A stretch of 6,136 nt of DNA from DAOTZU01 sp034433995 (GTDB taxonomy: Bacteria > Chloroflexota > Anaerolineae > UBA1429). The position numbers and the translations under genes are program-made. This document shows, piece by piece, positions 1 through 5,785 of this stretch (positions are counted from its first letter, which is position 1; each line of letters begins with the position of its first letter). The notes under the pieces were generated by a model. It did not search any database, was not told the DNA's origin, and saw only the letters and a program-made list of their open reading frames with translations. The stretch is taken from NCBI GenBank assembly GCA_034433995.1, contig DAOTZU010000057.1, positions 1 through 6,136 of the forward strand, in the 5' to 3' direction.

Positions 1-2154
1 TAGGGCATAGATCTCATAGCTCCCCGCGATCTCTTTGGCCTGCCAGGCCACCCAAAGGTTCTGGTTCTGCCCCCAGGCCACCGCCGGCGTGCTGCCCCCG
101 GAGGAGTTGGGCACGATGTAGCTATTCCATAGACCGTTGCTGCGCCAGGCATAGTAGATGCGGGGCTGGTCCCCGTTGGTCTCCGTCCAAACCACGATGG
201 GGTTGCCATCCCCTTGCACGGCGATGCTCGGCTGGGTGGAGGTGCTACTGGTGGCCGAGATATTCTGCGGCGGTCCCCAACCCCTCCCGGTCCAGGTGGT
301 GTAATAGATCTCGTAATTCCCGCCGGCTTGGTAGGCGAACACCAGATGGACCTGGCCATCGGGCCCCACGGCCAGAGCCGGCTCCCGCCCGACGAAAAAG
401 CCCACGGGCGCAGACCACGTGCCCCCTCGACGCAGGCTGTAATAGAGGAGGGAGCGGCCGGCGTAGAGCTCCTCCCACACCGCAAAAATGGTGCCATCGG
501 GAGCCACCGCCAAGGCCGGTTCGCCGGAATCGGTCTCAGAGACCGAGACGTTCTCCGTAGCCGACCAGGCCCACCCCGCGCCACCCGCAAGGCGCGGCGG
601 CGTGGGTGTCTGCGCAGGCCGGTGGACCAGCGGCACGGGCGTCATGCTCCCCAGATCGGCGTTCAAGACCGCCGGCACAAAGGCCCGGGGCGTCTTGGCC
701 GGCAGCGGGGTCCAAGTGGCGGTGGCGGTGGCCGTGGGCGAAGGGGTAACCGTCGCCGAAGGGGTGAGGGTCGGCGTCGCCGAAGATGTAACGGTGGGTG
801 TGGCGGTGGCCGTGGCGCTGGGTGTTGGCGTGGCCGTCCATGTGGCCGTGGCAGTGGGCGACGGTGTGGGCGTGGAGGTCGCCGGCGGCACAGTCATCTC
901 AGGGGTGGCTGTGGCGCTGGGCGTGGCCGAAGGGGCAGGGGTGGGCGTGCCGGCCTGGGCCGGGCGCCGGCTGTAGAGGAGCACGGCCCTCCCCTCCGGA
1001 GTCAGCTGGCGCCAGACCACGTACAGGGTCCCTTCCGGGTCAATGGCCAAGGCCACATCGCGCATGTTGCTGCCCGGGCTATAGAGGGGATCGAGCATCT
1101 CCCAGCGATCCTCCGGGCCCAGGCGGGCAAAGGCCAGCCGGGTGGTGCACTCCCCCGAACCGAGGGCTTCCCAGGCCACATAGACCCGCCCGTCCAAGCC
1201 CAGGGCCGCGTAGGGGCGCCAACCTTGGGCCGTGGCGGGCGAGAGGCACACAGGCACGCCCCAACCCTCAAGGGTGCCGGCGGCCCACCACACCGCCATC
1301 CTCCCTTGCAGCTCCTCCTGCCAGAACAAATGAGCGCGCCCATCCGGGCCACAAACGAGATCGGGCGCGCCGGAATCTCCCCCAAGCGCCTGGGAGATGG
1401 CAAAAGGCAACGACCAGGCATCGGCGAGATAAGCGGCGGCGAAAATATCGGTGGTGCCATCGGCGGCAAAAAGCTTGTCTCCCTGCCAGGCCACCCAGAC
1501 CCGCCCTTCCGGAGCGAGAGCCAGGGCGGGGGCATACCCATAGGCCCCAGGAATGGGCACCGCGGCCTGCCACGTGCGGCCGTTATCGGCGGAGCGGGCG
1601 TGGTAGATCCGCTCCGCGCCCTCCAACTTCTCCGTCCAGACGATGTGAATTTCCCCGTTGATGATGATGGAAAGATCGGGATCGGTGGAGAGGCCACCGG
1701 TGCCGCTGACGAGGGAGGGCGCGCTCCACCCTTGAGGGTCGCGCACGCAATGCAGGATATCGAGCTGGTGATTGATGATGCTGGCGTAGGCGAGGTGAGG
1801 CCGTCCTTCGGCATCCAGGGCCAGGGCGGGGCTATCGCCGGCCAGGGCAAAGGCATCTCCATGCCAGCCGGCCTCGTCGTAATAGGCGTAGCGGATGGTG
1901 CCGGCCTCCTCCCAGGCAAGGTGCAGCCGGCCGGTGTACCGATCCACCACCAGCACCGGGTTGCGCGGGTCGCTGCCGGAGGAGGGGATACTGATGGGCT
2001 CGCTCCAGCCTGCAGGCACAACAAAACGCGAACGGCCCCATGCTTGAGCCTCGCCCATGTTCTGGGCCAAGGTCACCACAAGGGGACCGCCGGGGAAGAG
2101 GGATATGATCGCTAGGACCGCCAGGGCCAGCGAGATGACGCACCTCTTGCCCAT
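1..2154 (-). CDS. Secreted double beta-propeller protein (BNR/sialidase-like repeats) with Pro/Thr-rich linker, 3' end missing
   Basis: This frame is open for 718 codons from ATG 2154 to the window edge, so the C-terminus is missing. Residues 1-30 or 1-38 look like a signal peptide (MGKRC, then a hydrophobic run, with possible cleavage at TLA or AQA). Residues 66-397 hold seven repeats of about 45 residues with the pattern 'P-x-L-A-x-D-x-x-G-x-hydrophobic-A/V-W', for example VAWQ 221-224, VAWE 326-329 and VVWR 379-382. One canonical Asp-box, SADNGRTW, lies at 188-195. Seven repeats match a complete seven-bladed propeller. A Pro/Thr/Ala linker (403-489) follows, then at least four more repeats (545-718). 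Proteins of this type are usually exported and bind or process glycans or other ligands, but I see no sialidase active site, so enzymatic activity is not claimed. It is the last visible gene of the sigma-factor operon, 45 nt after its neighbour. No in-frame ATG, GTG or TTG lies between the preceding in-frame TGA (2202-2200) and this ATG, so this start is the only common one available. Fold confidence is good; function is unknown. Confidence 0.85.
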   Translation of the reverse strand, partial: MGKRCVISLALAVLAIISLFPGGPLVVTLAQNMGEAQAWGRSRFVVPAGWSEPISIPSSGSDPRNPVLVVDRYTGRLHLAWEEAGTIRYAYYDEAGWHGDAFALAGDSPALALDAEGRPHLAYASIINHQLDILHCVRDPQGWSAPSLVSGTGGLSTDPDLSIIINGEIHIVWTEKLEGAERIYHARSADNGRTWQAAVPIPGAYGYAPALALAPEGRVWVAWQGDKLFAADGTTDIFAAAYLADAWSLPFAISQALGGDSGAPDLVCGPDGRAHLFWQEELQGRMAVWWAAGTLEGWGVPVCLSPATAQGWRPYAALGLDGRVYVAWEALGSGECTTRLAFARLGPEDRWEMLDPLYSPGSNMRDVALAIDPEGTLYVVWRQLTPEGRAVLLYSRRPAQAGTPTPAPSATPSATATPEMTVPPATSTPTPSPTATATWTATPTPSATATATPTVTSSATPTLTPSATVTPSPTATATATWTPLPAKTPRAFVPAVLNADLGSMTPVPLVHRPAQTPTPPRLAGGAGWAWSATENVSVSETDSGEPALAVAPDGTIFAVWEELYAGRSLLYYSLRRGGTWSAPVGFFVGREPALAVGPDGQVHLVFAYQAGGNYEIYYTTWTGRGWGPPQNISATSSTSTQPSIAVQGDGNPIVVWTETNGDQPRIYYAWRSNGLWNSYIVPNSSGGSTPAVAWGQNQNLWVAWQAKEIAGSYEIYAL
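688..948 (-). repeat. Low-complexity Pro/Thr/Ala linker repeat inside the propeller gene
   Basis: Degenerate repeats of GCC ACG and ACG CCC codons on the minus strand encode residues 403-489 of the propeller protein, a run of alternating Thr, Pro, Ala and Ser. It separates the seven-repeat N-terminal propeller from the C-terminal repeats and probably acts as a flexible, possibly O-glycosylated extracellular spacer. Such linkers are very common in exported Chloroflexota proteins. The DNA repetition is a by-product of the amino acid composition and makes length variation by slippage possible. Confidence 0.85.
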
Positions 2155-2174
2155 CTTGGTTCCGGCCTTGTTGC

Positions 2175-2200
2175 GGAGGTTCCTGGCCTCACCTCCCCTT
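2175..2200 (-). promoter_or_regulatory. Strong Shine-Dalgarno-like sequence inside a small hairpin, upstream of the propeller gene
   Basis: Directly after the upstream stop codon the minus strand reads AAGGGGAGGT, a strong Shine-Dalgarno match, but it sits more than 30 nt before the ATG at 2154. The GGAGGT (2196-2191) can pair perfectly with ACCTCC (2180-2175) across a 10-nt loop. The hairpin could sequester the site, bring it closer to the start, or be chance. Only a weak GGAA lies at the normal distance from the ATG. Confidence 0.35.
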
Positions 2201-3243
2201 CAGTCGCGGGGTTCCACGCGAATGCGCAAGGCCAAAAGCCAACGCCCTTGGCGCCGCGCGATGACCTCGGCCTCCATACCGGGTTTGGCCTTGGCCCGGC
2301 TCTCGTCCACAAAGGTCAGCTCGTCCACAAAGACCAGGGTCGGCTCACCGGCCCCGATAAAGGTCTCGTCAATCAGCCAGTAGCCATCTTCGAGGTTGAT
2401 CTCCACGATGAGGCCCCTCAGGCGCACCTCCAGCTCCCCCGGCGCCAGGGCGCGGATGCGCTTGAAGGCGAACCCGCCATCGGCCAGGCGCTGCCCCGAG
2501 GCCCGCACCATCGCCCCGGCCACCAGATCGCCCTCGCGGATGGTGCTGGCATCCACCATCCCCCGCACCCCGGCGATCACCCAGGTGCCATCCCCTTTGT
2601 CGTTGATGGTCTGGATGGGCCCCTCGAACTCGGATTCCGAGGTCAGCTCCACGGGGTTGATAACCTCGATGCGTTCGGCCTCCACCACGCTCCCCTTCAG
2701 CCAGCCCCGCACGTAGGCGTAATAGCCCAAGGATGGCGCCCCCACGATGATCGCCCGTTCCGCTTTCACCTGCACCTTGACCCCGGCCACCATCCAATCG
2801 CCGTACCACGGGGCAGTGGGCAAGGCGTTGATCAGCCCACGAAACTCGATCTTTTGGGCGGCGTCATCGGGCAGGCGAATCTGGATGCGCTCCGCCACCA
2901 GGGTTTCGCCCACCTGCAGCGCGCTGACCAGGGCATAATCGCCCACCTGGGGCACGTGGCTGGCCGGGAGGATCACCGTATCCACGGTGACGGTGACGGT
3001 GATCCCCTCGATCACCCAGTCGCCGGGGAGCTGCTGGGCGATGGCGGTGATGGTGCCCTCAAAGCGCACCGCGATGGGCCGGGGCGGCGGTGCCACCGTC
3101 TCCTCCGGCAGGGGGGCTTGGGTAATCCCCGCCTCGGCGGCGAGAATGGCCCGGCCCGCCATGCCGGGCGCCAGGGCCTGAGCCGAGTGGGGCACCCCAA
3201 CAAGGAACAACACCAGCAAAAGCAGCATGCTGAGCCGTTTCAC
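2200..3243 (-). CDS. Secreted protein with four DUF5666-like modules
   Basis: This is a 347-residue protein of unknown function starting with GTG. Residues 1-23 form a clear signal peptide (MKR, a Leu/Val-rich core, then cleavage after AQA). The mature part is four tandem modules of about 65-75 residues, at about 58-123, 130-195, 203-265 and 271-344. Each follows the pattern 'F/L-x-G-x-I ... G-x-W-hydrophobic-I/V ... hydrophobic-x-R-I', for example FEGTITAI at 61-68 and FEGPIQTI at 206-213. This is the DUF5666 pattern, and the membrane protein encoded just upstream carries the same module. No transmembrane helix follows the signal peptide, and no lipobox cysteine is present, so it is probably soluble outside the membrane. 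The start is chosen because GAGGTGAT (3254-3247) sits at good spacing before GTG 3243, and the GTGA overlap with the upstream stop suggests translational coupling. The role is unknown; being a partner or competitor of the upstream protein's ectodomain is an inference. Confidence 0.88.
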   Translation of the reverse strand: MKRLSMLLLLVLFLVGVPHSAQALAPGMAGRAILAAEAGITQAPLPEETVAPPPRPIAVRFEGTITAIAQQLPGDWVIEGITVTVTVDTVILPASHVPQVGDYALVSALQVGETLVAERIQIRLPDDAAQKIEFRGLINALPTAPWYGDWMVAGVKVQVKAERAIIVGAPSLGYYAYVRGWLKGSVVEAERIEVINPVELTSESEFEGPIQTINDKGDGTWVIAGVRGMVDASTIREGDLVAGAMVRASGQRLADGGFAFKRIRALAPGELEVRLRGLIVEINLEDGYWLIDETFIGAGEPTLVFVDELTFVDESRAKAKPGMEAEVIARRQGRWLLALRIRVEPRD

Positions 3244-3254
3244 TCTATCACCTC
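3240..3254 (-). promoter_or_regulatory. Shine-Dalgarno site and GTGA stop-start overlap coupling two DUF5666-like genes
   Basis: The minus strand carries GAGGTGAT at 3254-3247, an excellent anti-Shine-Dalgarno match, lying within the last codons of the upstream gene. The GTG start (3243-3241) overlaps the upstream TGA stop (3242-3240). This decides the GTG start and indicates translational coupling. Confidence 0.75.
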
Positions 3255-4910
3255 TTTAGCCTCGGGCACGGCAAGGGCTTGGGTCGGGGCGGGCGTGGCC
3301 GTTTGGGCTGGGCCGGAGGGCGCGCCCGCCAAGATGACGATCCGCCGAGCCTCCAGCGCGCCATCCTGGCGCAACACGGCCTCCACCTGCGCGATGGCCC
3401 CCACCTCCGGCCGACCCTCGATCTGGGTCTGGGCGGTGAGCCACAGCTCCTGTCCGGCCACCACCCAACGTTCCTCACCAAAAGCCGTGATCAACCCCTC
3501 AAAGCGCACCACCGTCTCTTGCGGGCTTTGCACTATGATCCTCTTGGCCACCAAGCGGCCGTCGGCGTGATGCTCCGCCTGCACATGGGCCACAGCGCCC
3601 ACCGTCGGCGTGCCCTCGATGACCGTGTCAGAGACGATCTCCAGGGTTTGCCCGGCCACCACCCAGCGCGTGGCGCTGAAAGATTCGATGGCCCCGCTGA
3701 ACTCGCGCACCTCCGGCGGCTGCTGTGGGCCGCGCACCACGATGATCTGTCGGGCCACCAGTTGGCCATCGGCCTTTTGCACCGCCTCGACGATGGCCCA
3801 GCCACCCACCTGGCCCTGGGCCGCGGTTTGGTTGATCTGGGTGCTGGCACGGAGGGTCACCCGCTGGCCGTTCACCACCCAGCTCTGGCTGGTGATCGCG
3901 TCAATCCGCCCTTCGATGCGCACCACGATCTCCCGCGGAGGCGGCACCGGCGTGGTGGTGGCCGTGGAAGTGCGGGTGGCCGTGGCGCTGGGCGAGGCCG
4001 TCGCCGTCGGCGCAGGGGCCGTGGCGCTGGGCTGTGCCGTGGGCACGGCGGTGGGCGTGGCCGTCGGCTCGGGCTTGGCCGTGGGCTTCTCCGTGGGCAC
4101 AGAGGTCGGCTTGGCCGTGGGGCGTTGCTCCACCGGGACCGTCGCCGTGGACGCAGGCGCCGGGGCCGACCCAGCCACCGCCGTCACCACCGGCGTGGCG
4201 CGCACGGCCAGGGCCTTGACCGTCACCGTGCCATCCTCATGGGTCTGGCCCACGATCTCGACCTTGCTCCCCACAGCCGGCGCGTCCGCCGCGGCCGCTT
4301 CGGGCAGCCGCACGGGGATCCCCTCCACCACCACCATATCCCCCTCGACGCGCTCCACCGTGCCGGCCAGGTCCACCTGCACCTGGCGCCCTTGCTCCAC
4401 CACCTGTTTCACCTCGGCCACCCGGAGGGCCTCATAGTAGCGCTCCAAGTTGGCGCGGGTCTCTGCATCCAAAGTGAGGAAAAGGCGCACCCTCTCCGAG
4501 GCGCGCTTGACGCCGTACAAGGGATCTCCCGGCAGGCTGTTGGCCGAGACGATGCTGCCGGTGCCCAAGATGACCACCGTGAGCATCACCACCAACACGG
4601 CCGTGGCCAGCCCCCGCTGAAAGACAGGCGCGAGGCGCGGCAAGGCCACCCGTCGCCGGGCTGTGGCCTCGACTTGGCGCCGACGGGCCGCCTCCGCCAG
4701 GAAGCGGTTGCGGGCCCGGACCAAGGCATCTGCCGGCGGCGCCGCGCGAGGCGCGCTCCGCCGCACCGCCTGCGCCGCGCGCAACAGCGGCTCCAGCTCC
4801 TGCCGCAGCCGCGGAAAACGCGCCAAACAGGCCTCCAAACTCTCCCCCTGAGCCAGGCCGGCCAGACACTCGTCTAGAGCGTTTTCGAGGTCCTTAGCCT
4901 TCCCCCACAT
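3240..4910 (-). CDS. Single-pass membrane protein with DUF5667-like and tandem DUF5666-like domains; probable anti-sigma factor
   Basis: From ATG 4910 the protein has 556 residues. Residues 1-100 are cytoplasmic: a helical N-terminus of the type 'ALDECLAGLAQGESLEACL', then Ala/Arg-rich helices. One transmembrane helix spans about 101-123. Just outside it, residues 124-176 (beginning NSLPGDPLYGVKRASE) match the DUF5667 style. A divergent DUF5666-like module follows (180-238), then a Pro/Thr/Ala linker (251-325), three clear DUF5666-like modules (328-393, 401-461, 466-526) and a Pro/Ala tail. Its position directly after an ECF sigma gene, plus its topology, makes it a likely membrane anti-sigma factor, but the N-terminus lacks the HxxxCxxC zinc motif of ZAS proteins (cysteines only at 15 and 28). 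The start is ambiguous: GTG 4916 overlaps the sigma stop by 4 nt, but GAGG (4922-4919) is 8 nt from ATG 4910 and only 2 nt from the GTG, so ATG is preferred. Domain calls are by eye; the anti-sigma role is inferred. Confidence 0.88.
   Translation of the reverse strand: MWGKAKDLENALDECLAGLAQGESLEACLARFPRLRQELEPLLRAAQAVRRSAPRAAPPADALVRARNRFLAEAARRRQVEATARRRVALPRLAPVFQRGLATAVLVVMLTVVILGTGSIVSANSLPGDPLYGVKRASERVRLFLTLDAETRANLERYYEALRVAEVKQVVEQGRQVQVDLAGTVERVEGDMVVVEGIPVRLPEAAAADAPAVGSKVEIVGQTHEDGTVTVKALAVRATPVVTAVAGSAPAPASTATVPVEQRPTAKPTSVPTEKPTAKPEPTATPTAVPTAQPSATAPAPTATASPSATATRTSTATTTPVPPPREIVVRIEGRIDAITSQSWVVNGQRVTLRASTQINQTAAQGQVGGWAIVEAVQKADGQLVARQIIVVRGPQQPPEVREFSGAIESFSATRWVVAGQTLEIVSDTVIEGTPTVGAVAHVQAEHHADGRLVAKRIIVQSPQETVVRFEGLITAFGEERWVVAGQELWLTAQTQIEGRPEVGAIAQVEAVLRQDGALEARRIVILAGAPSGPAQTATPAPTQALAVPEAKEVIE
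3936..4160 (-). repeat. Low-complexity Pro/Thr/Ala linker repeat in the membrane protein gene
   Basis: Repetitive GC-rich codons on the minus strand encode residues 251-325 of the membrane protein, a run of Thr, Pro, Ala, Lys and Ser with units such as PTAKP and PTATPT. It lies outside the cell between the juxtamembrane DUF5667/DUF5666-like part and the three distal modules, so it probably holds those modules away from the membrane. It resembles the linker in the downstream propeller gene in composition, but its order of units is different. Confidence 0.8.
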
Positions 4911-4912
4911 CC

Positions 4913-5461
4913 TCACTTCCTCGAATTTCCTTCCAGATGCCGTCGCAAGGCGGCCAAGGCACGGTATTGCAAGGACTTGATCGCCCCCTCCGTCTTGCCC
5001 ATGATCTCGGCCACCTGAAGATTGCTCAGCCCCTCGATGAATTTATAGATCACCACTTGTTGCTGCTCTTCGGTCAAGGTGTTCAGGGCCGCCCGAATGG
5101 CCTCCGCCGAAAGGGCCCGCTCCGCCGCCGCCACGGGATCATCAAAGGCCGCCACGATCTGCTCGTCCAGCGGCAACACCTTCTCCTGCTCTTGGCGCCG
5201 GAAATGATCTACCACGGCGTTGTGGGCGATGCGATACAACCATCCCGAGAAGGAGCTCTGCCAGCCCTTGGACGATTTGAGCGCATCCAGCACTTTGATG
5301 AATACGCTGGCCGTCAAATCCTCGGCCAGATCCGGATCGCCCACGCGATAAAAGATGTAATTATAGATCTTGCCTGCGTAGCGATCATAGAGTTCGCCCA
5401 GGGCCGCCTCGTCGCAGGCGCCGGCTCTCTCCAACAACAGGCGCTCCTCCGTCGCTTGCAT
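4913..5461 (-). CDS. ECF-type RNA polymerase sigma factor
   Basis: This 182-residue protein has the usual ECF sigma length. Region 2 covers about 21-90: LYDRYAGKIYNYIFYRVGD, then DLAEDLTASVFIKV (44-57, the core-binding helix), and the -10-recognition part FSGWLYRIAHNAVVDHFRR (71-89). A short acidic linker (96-118) leads to region 4 (127-176), which has LTEEQQQVV, then EGLSNLQVAEIMGKTEGAIKS as the helix-turn-helix that reads the -35 element. Both essential regions are present and nothing looks broken. It should direct polymerase to a small envelope-related regulon, probably including its own operon. The stop codon abuts or overlaps the start of the membrane protein gene, the classic sigma/anti-sigma arrangement. 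ATG 5461 is chosen because GAGG (5474-5471) is about 9 nt upstream and an in-frame TAA lies at 5485-5483. The target promoter sequence is not evident. ECF subgroup is not assigned. Confidence 0.95.
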   Translation of the reverse strand: MQATEERLLLERAGACDEAALGELYDRYAGKIYNYIFYRVGDPDLAEDLTASVFIKVLDALKSSKGWQSSFSGWLYRIAHNAVVDHFRRQEQEKVLPLDEQIVAAFDDPVAAAERALSAEAIRAALNTLTEEQQQVVIYKFIEGLSNLQVAEIMGKTEGAIKSLQYRALAALRRHLEGNSRK

Positions 5462-5478
5462 CAGAGAGCCCCTCTCTG
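5462..5478 (-). promoter_or_regulatory. Perfect hairpin covering the sigma factor's ribosome binding site
   Basis: A perfect inverted repeat of 7 bp with a 3-nt loop (CAGAGAG-GGG-CTCTCTG on the minus strand) ends one base before the sigma ATG at 5461. The only Shine-Dalgarno-like sequence, GAGGGG (5474-5469), lies partly in the stem and partly in the loop. When folded, the hairpin would reduce ribosome access to the sigma start. Whether this is real control is inferred. Confidence 0.5.
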
Positions 5479-5482
5479 TCTG

Positions 5483-5668
5483 TTAGACGCGGCGACGCGC
5501 CAAAAGATACGCTCTTTGACAAAAGGATGACGTTTGTCTGATAGCGGGACCATCAGCAGGCAACATCCTTCCCAGATTGTGGCAACGCACACACCCCTTA
5601 GAGAAAAGGAGCGTCTCCTGGCCCGCGCTGATACGTTTCCCGGCCCCCTGGGCACGCCCAGGAGCCAT
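5483..5668 (-). CDS. Doubtful 61-codon frame with a CxxCH (cytochrome c-like) motif in the sigma leader
   Basis: From ATG 5668 the frame encodes 61 residues and ends at TAA 5485-5483, in the same frame as the sigma gene and 21 nt before its ATG. Residues 16-33 (GQETLLFSKGCVRCHNLG) resemble the heme-attachment region of class I cytochrome c, which usually reads 'G-x-x-L-F-x-x-K-G-C-x-x-C-H'. A further cysteine is at 50. There is no signal peptide, no clear ribosome binding site, no distal methionine ligand in a recognisable context, and about 57% GC at third positions, below the operon genes. It could be a decayed cytochrome fragment, a small leader peptide or chance. I lean towards remnant or chance. 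Confidence 0.2.
   Translation of the reverse strand: MAPGRAQGAGKRISAGQETLLFSKGCVRCHNLGRMLPADGPAIRQTSSFCQRAYLLARRRV
5647..5662 (-). promoter_or_regulatory. GC-rich hairpin in the sigma operon leader
   Basis: The minus strand reads CCTGGGCGTGCCCAGG, a perfect stem of 6-7 bp with a tiny loop. It lies about 20-30 nt downstream of the predicted transcription start, so it would fold in the leader RNA. No T-run follows, so it is not a terminator; it may stabilise or regulate the leader. Confidence 0.35.
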
Positions 5669-5686
5669 CTTGGCGCGTTCAAGCCC

Positions 5687-5716
5687 ACGTTACCACGAAA
5701 GCGCGCCTCTTGTCAA
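5687..5716 (-). promoter_or_regulatory. Candidate sigma70-type promoter of the sigma factor operon
   Basis: A perfect -35 hexamer TTGACA (5716-5711) is followed by an 18-nt spacer and TAACGT (5692-5687) as the -10, with an upstream TG giving an extended -10 (TGGTAACGT). Transcription would start near 5680, leaving a leader of about 220 nt. The -10 is weak (3 of 6) but has the key positions. A housekeeping promoter implies basal expression; a separate self-activated promoter was not identified. Confidence 0.5.
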
Positions 5717-5733
5717 CTATCCTCTATAGCAAA

Positions 5734-5749
5734 ATGGCTCGCTAGCCAT
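5734..5749. promoter_or_regulatory. Palindrome between the divergent promoters, possible operator
   Basis: ATGGCT-CGCT-AGCCAT is a perfect inverted repeat with 6-bp arms and a 4-nt centre. It lies 17 bp upstream of the sigma-operon -35 and 7 bp upstream of the hydrolase -35. That position suits a regulator acting on both promoters, but a match this short can occur by chance. Confidence 0.3.
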
Positions 5750-5756
5750 CCCTCGC

Positions 5757-5785
5757 TTGCCGGCGCTTGTGGAAACGGCTATATT
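5757..5785 (+). promoter_or_regulatory. Promoter of the alpha/beta hydrolase gene
   Basis: TTGCCG (5757-5762) and TATATT (5780-5785) are separated by 17 bp, the ideal spacing; the hexamers match the sigma70 consensus at 4 of 6 and 5 of 6 positions. Transcription would start near 5792, about 24 nt before the ATG, giving a short leader that contains the GAGGG ribosome binding site (5806-5810). Confidence 0.6.

Noticed and set aside
700..950. Dense short repeats that might suggest a CRISPR array or satellite
   Set aside because: There are no constant repeats with unique spacers. The repetition follows codon periodicity of a Pro/Thr/Ala linker.
1002..2024. Minus-strand 340-codon frame overlapping the propeller gene
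   Set aside because: It is out of frame with the repeat-bearing frame and rich in Pro/Ser/Trp/Arg without repeats; the frame from ATG 2154 explains the region.
214..2115. Long plus-strand open frame of 633 codons opposite the propeller gene
   Set aside because: Its translation is Gly/Arg/Pro/His-rich without any domain pattern, while the minus strand encodes a signal peptide and regular propeller repeats. It is a GC-rich antisense shadow.
2248..4877. Two long plus-strand open frames (2248-3570 and 3279-4877) opposite the DUF5666-like genes
   Set aside because: Both are His/Gly/Arg-rich, overlap each other and oppose well-supported genes with good ribosome sites and modular structure. They are antisense shadows.
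5603..5619. AGGAG-ACG-CTCCT followed by TTT on the minus strand, a terminator or attenuator candidate in the sigma leader
   Set aside because: The stem is only 5 bp and the T-run is short and broken, so it is too weak to call.
5606..5641. GGAAAC on the minus strand (5641-5636) as a self-regulated ECF -35 element
   Set aside because: No convincing -10 partner such as CGTC lies at the expected distance, and the sigma's target motif is unknown.
5461..5688. A second minus-strand leader frame of 75 codons overlapping the CxxCH frame
   Set aside because: No recognisable motif, no ribosome site, and it ends by overlapping the sigma start codon in another frame; probably chance.
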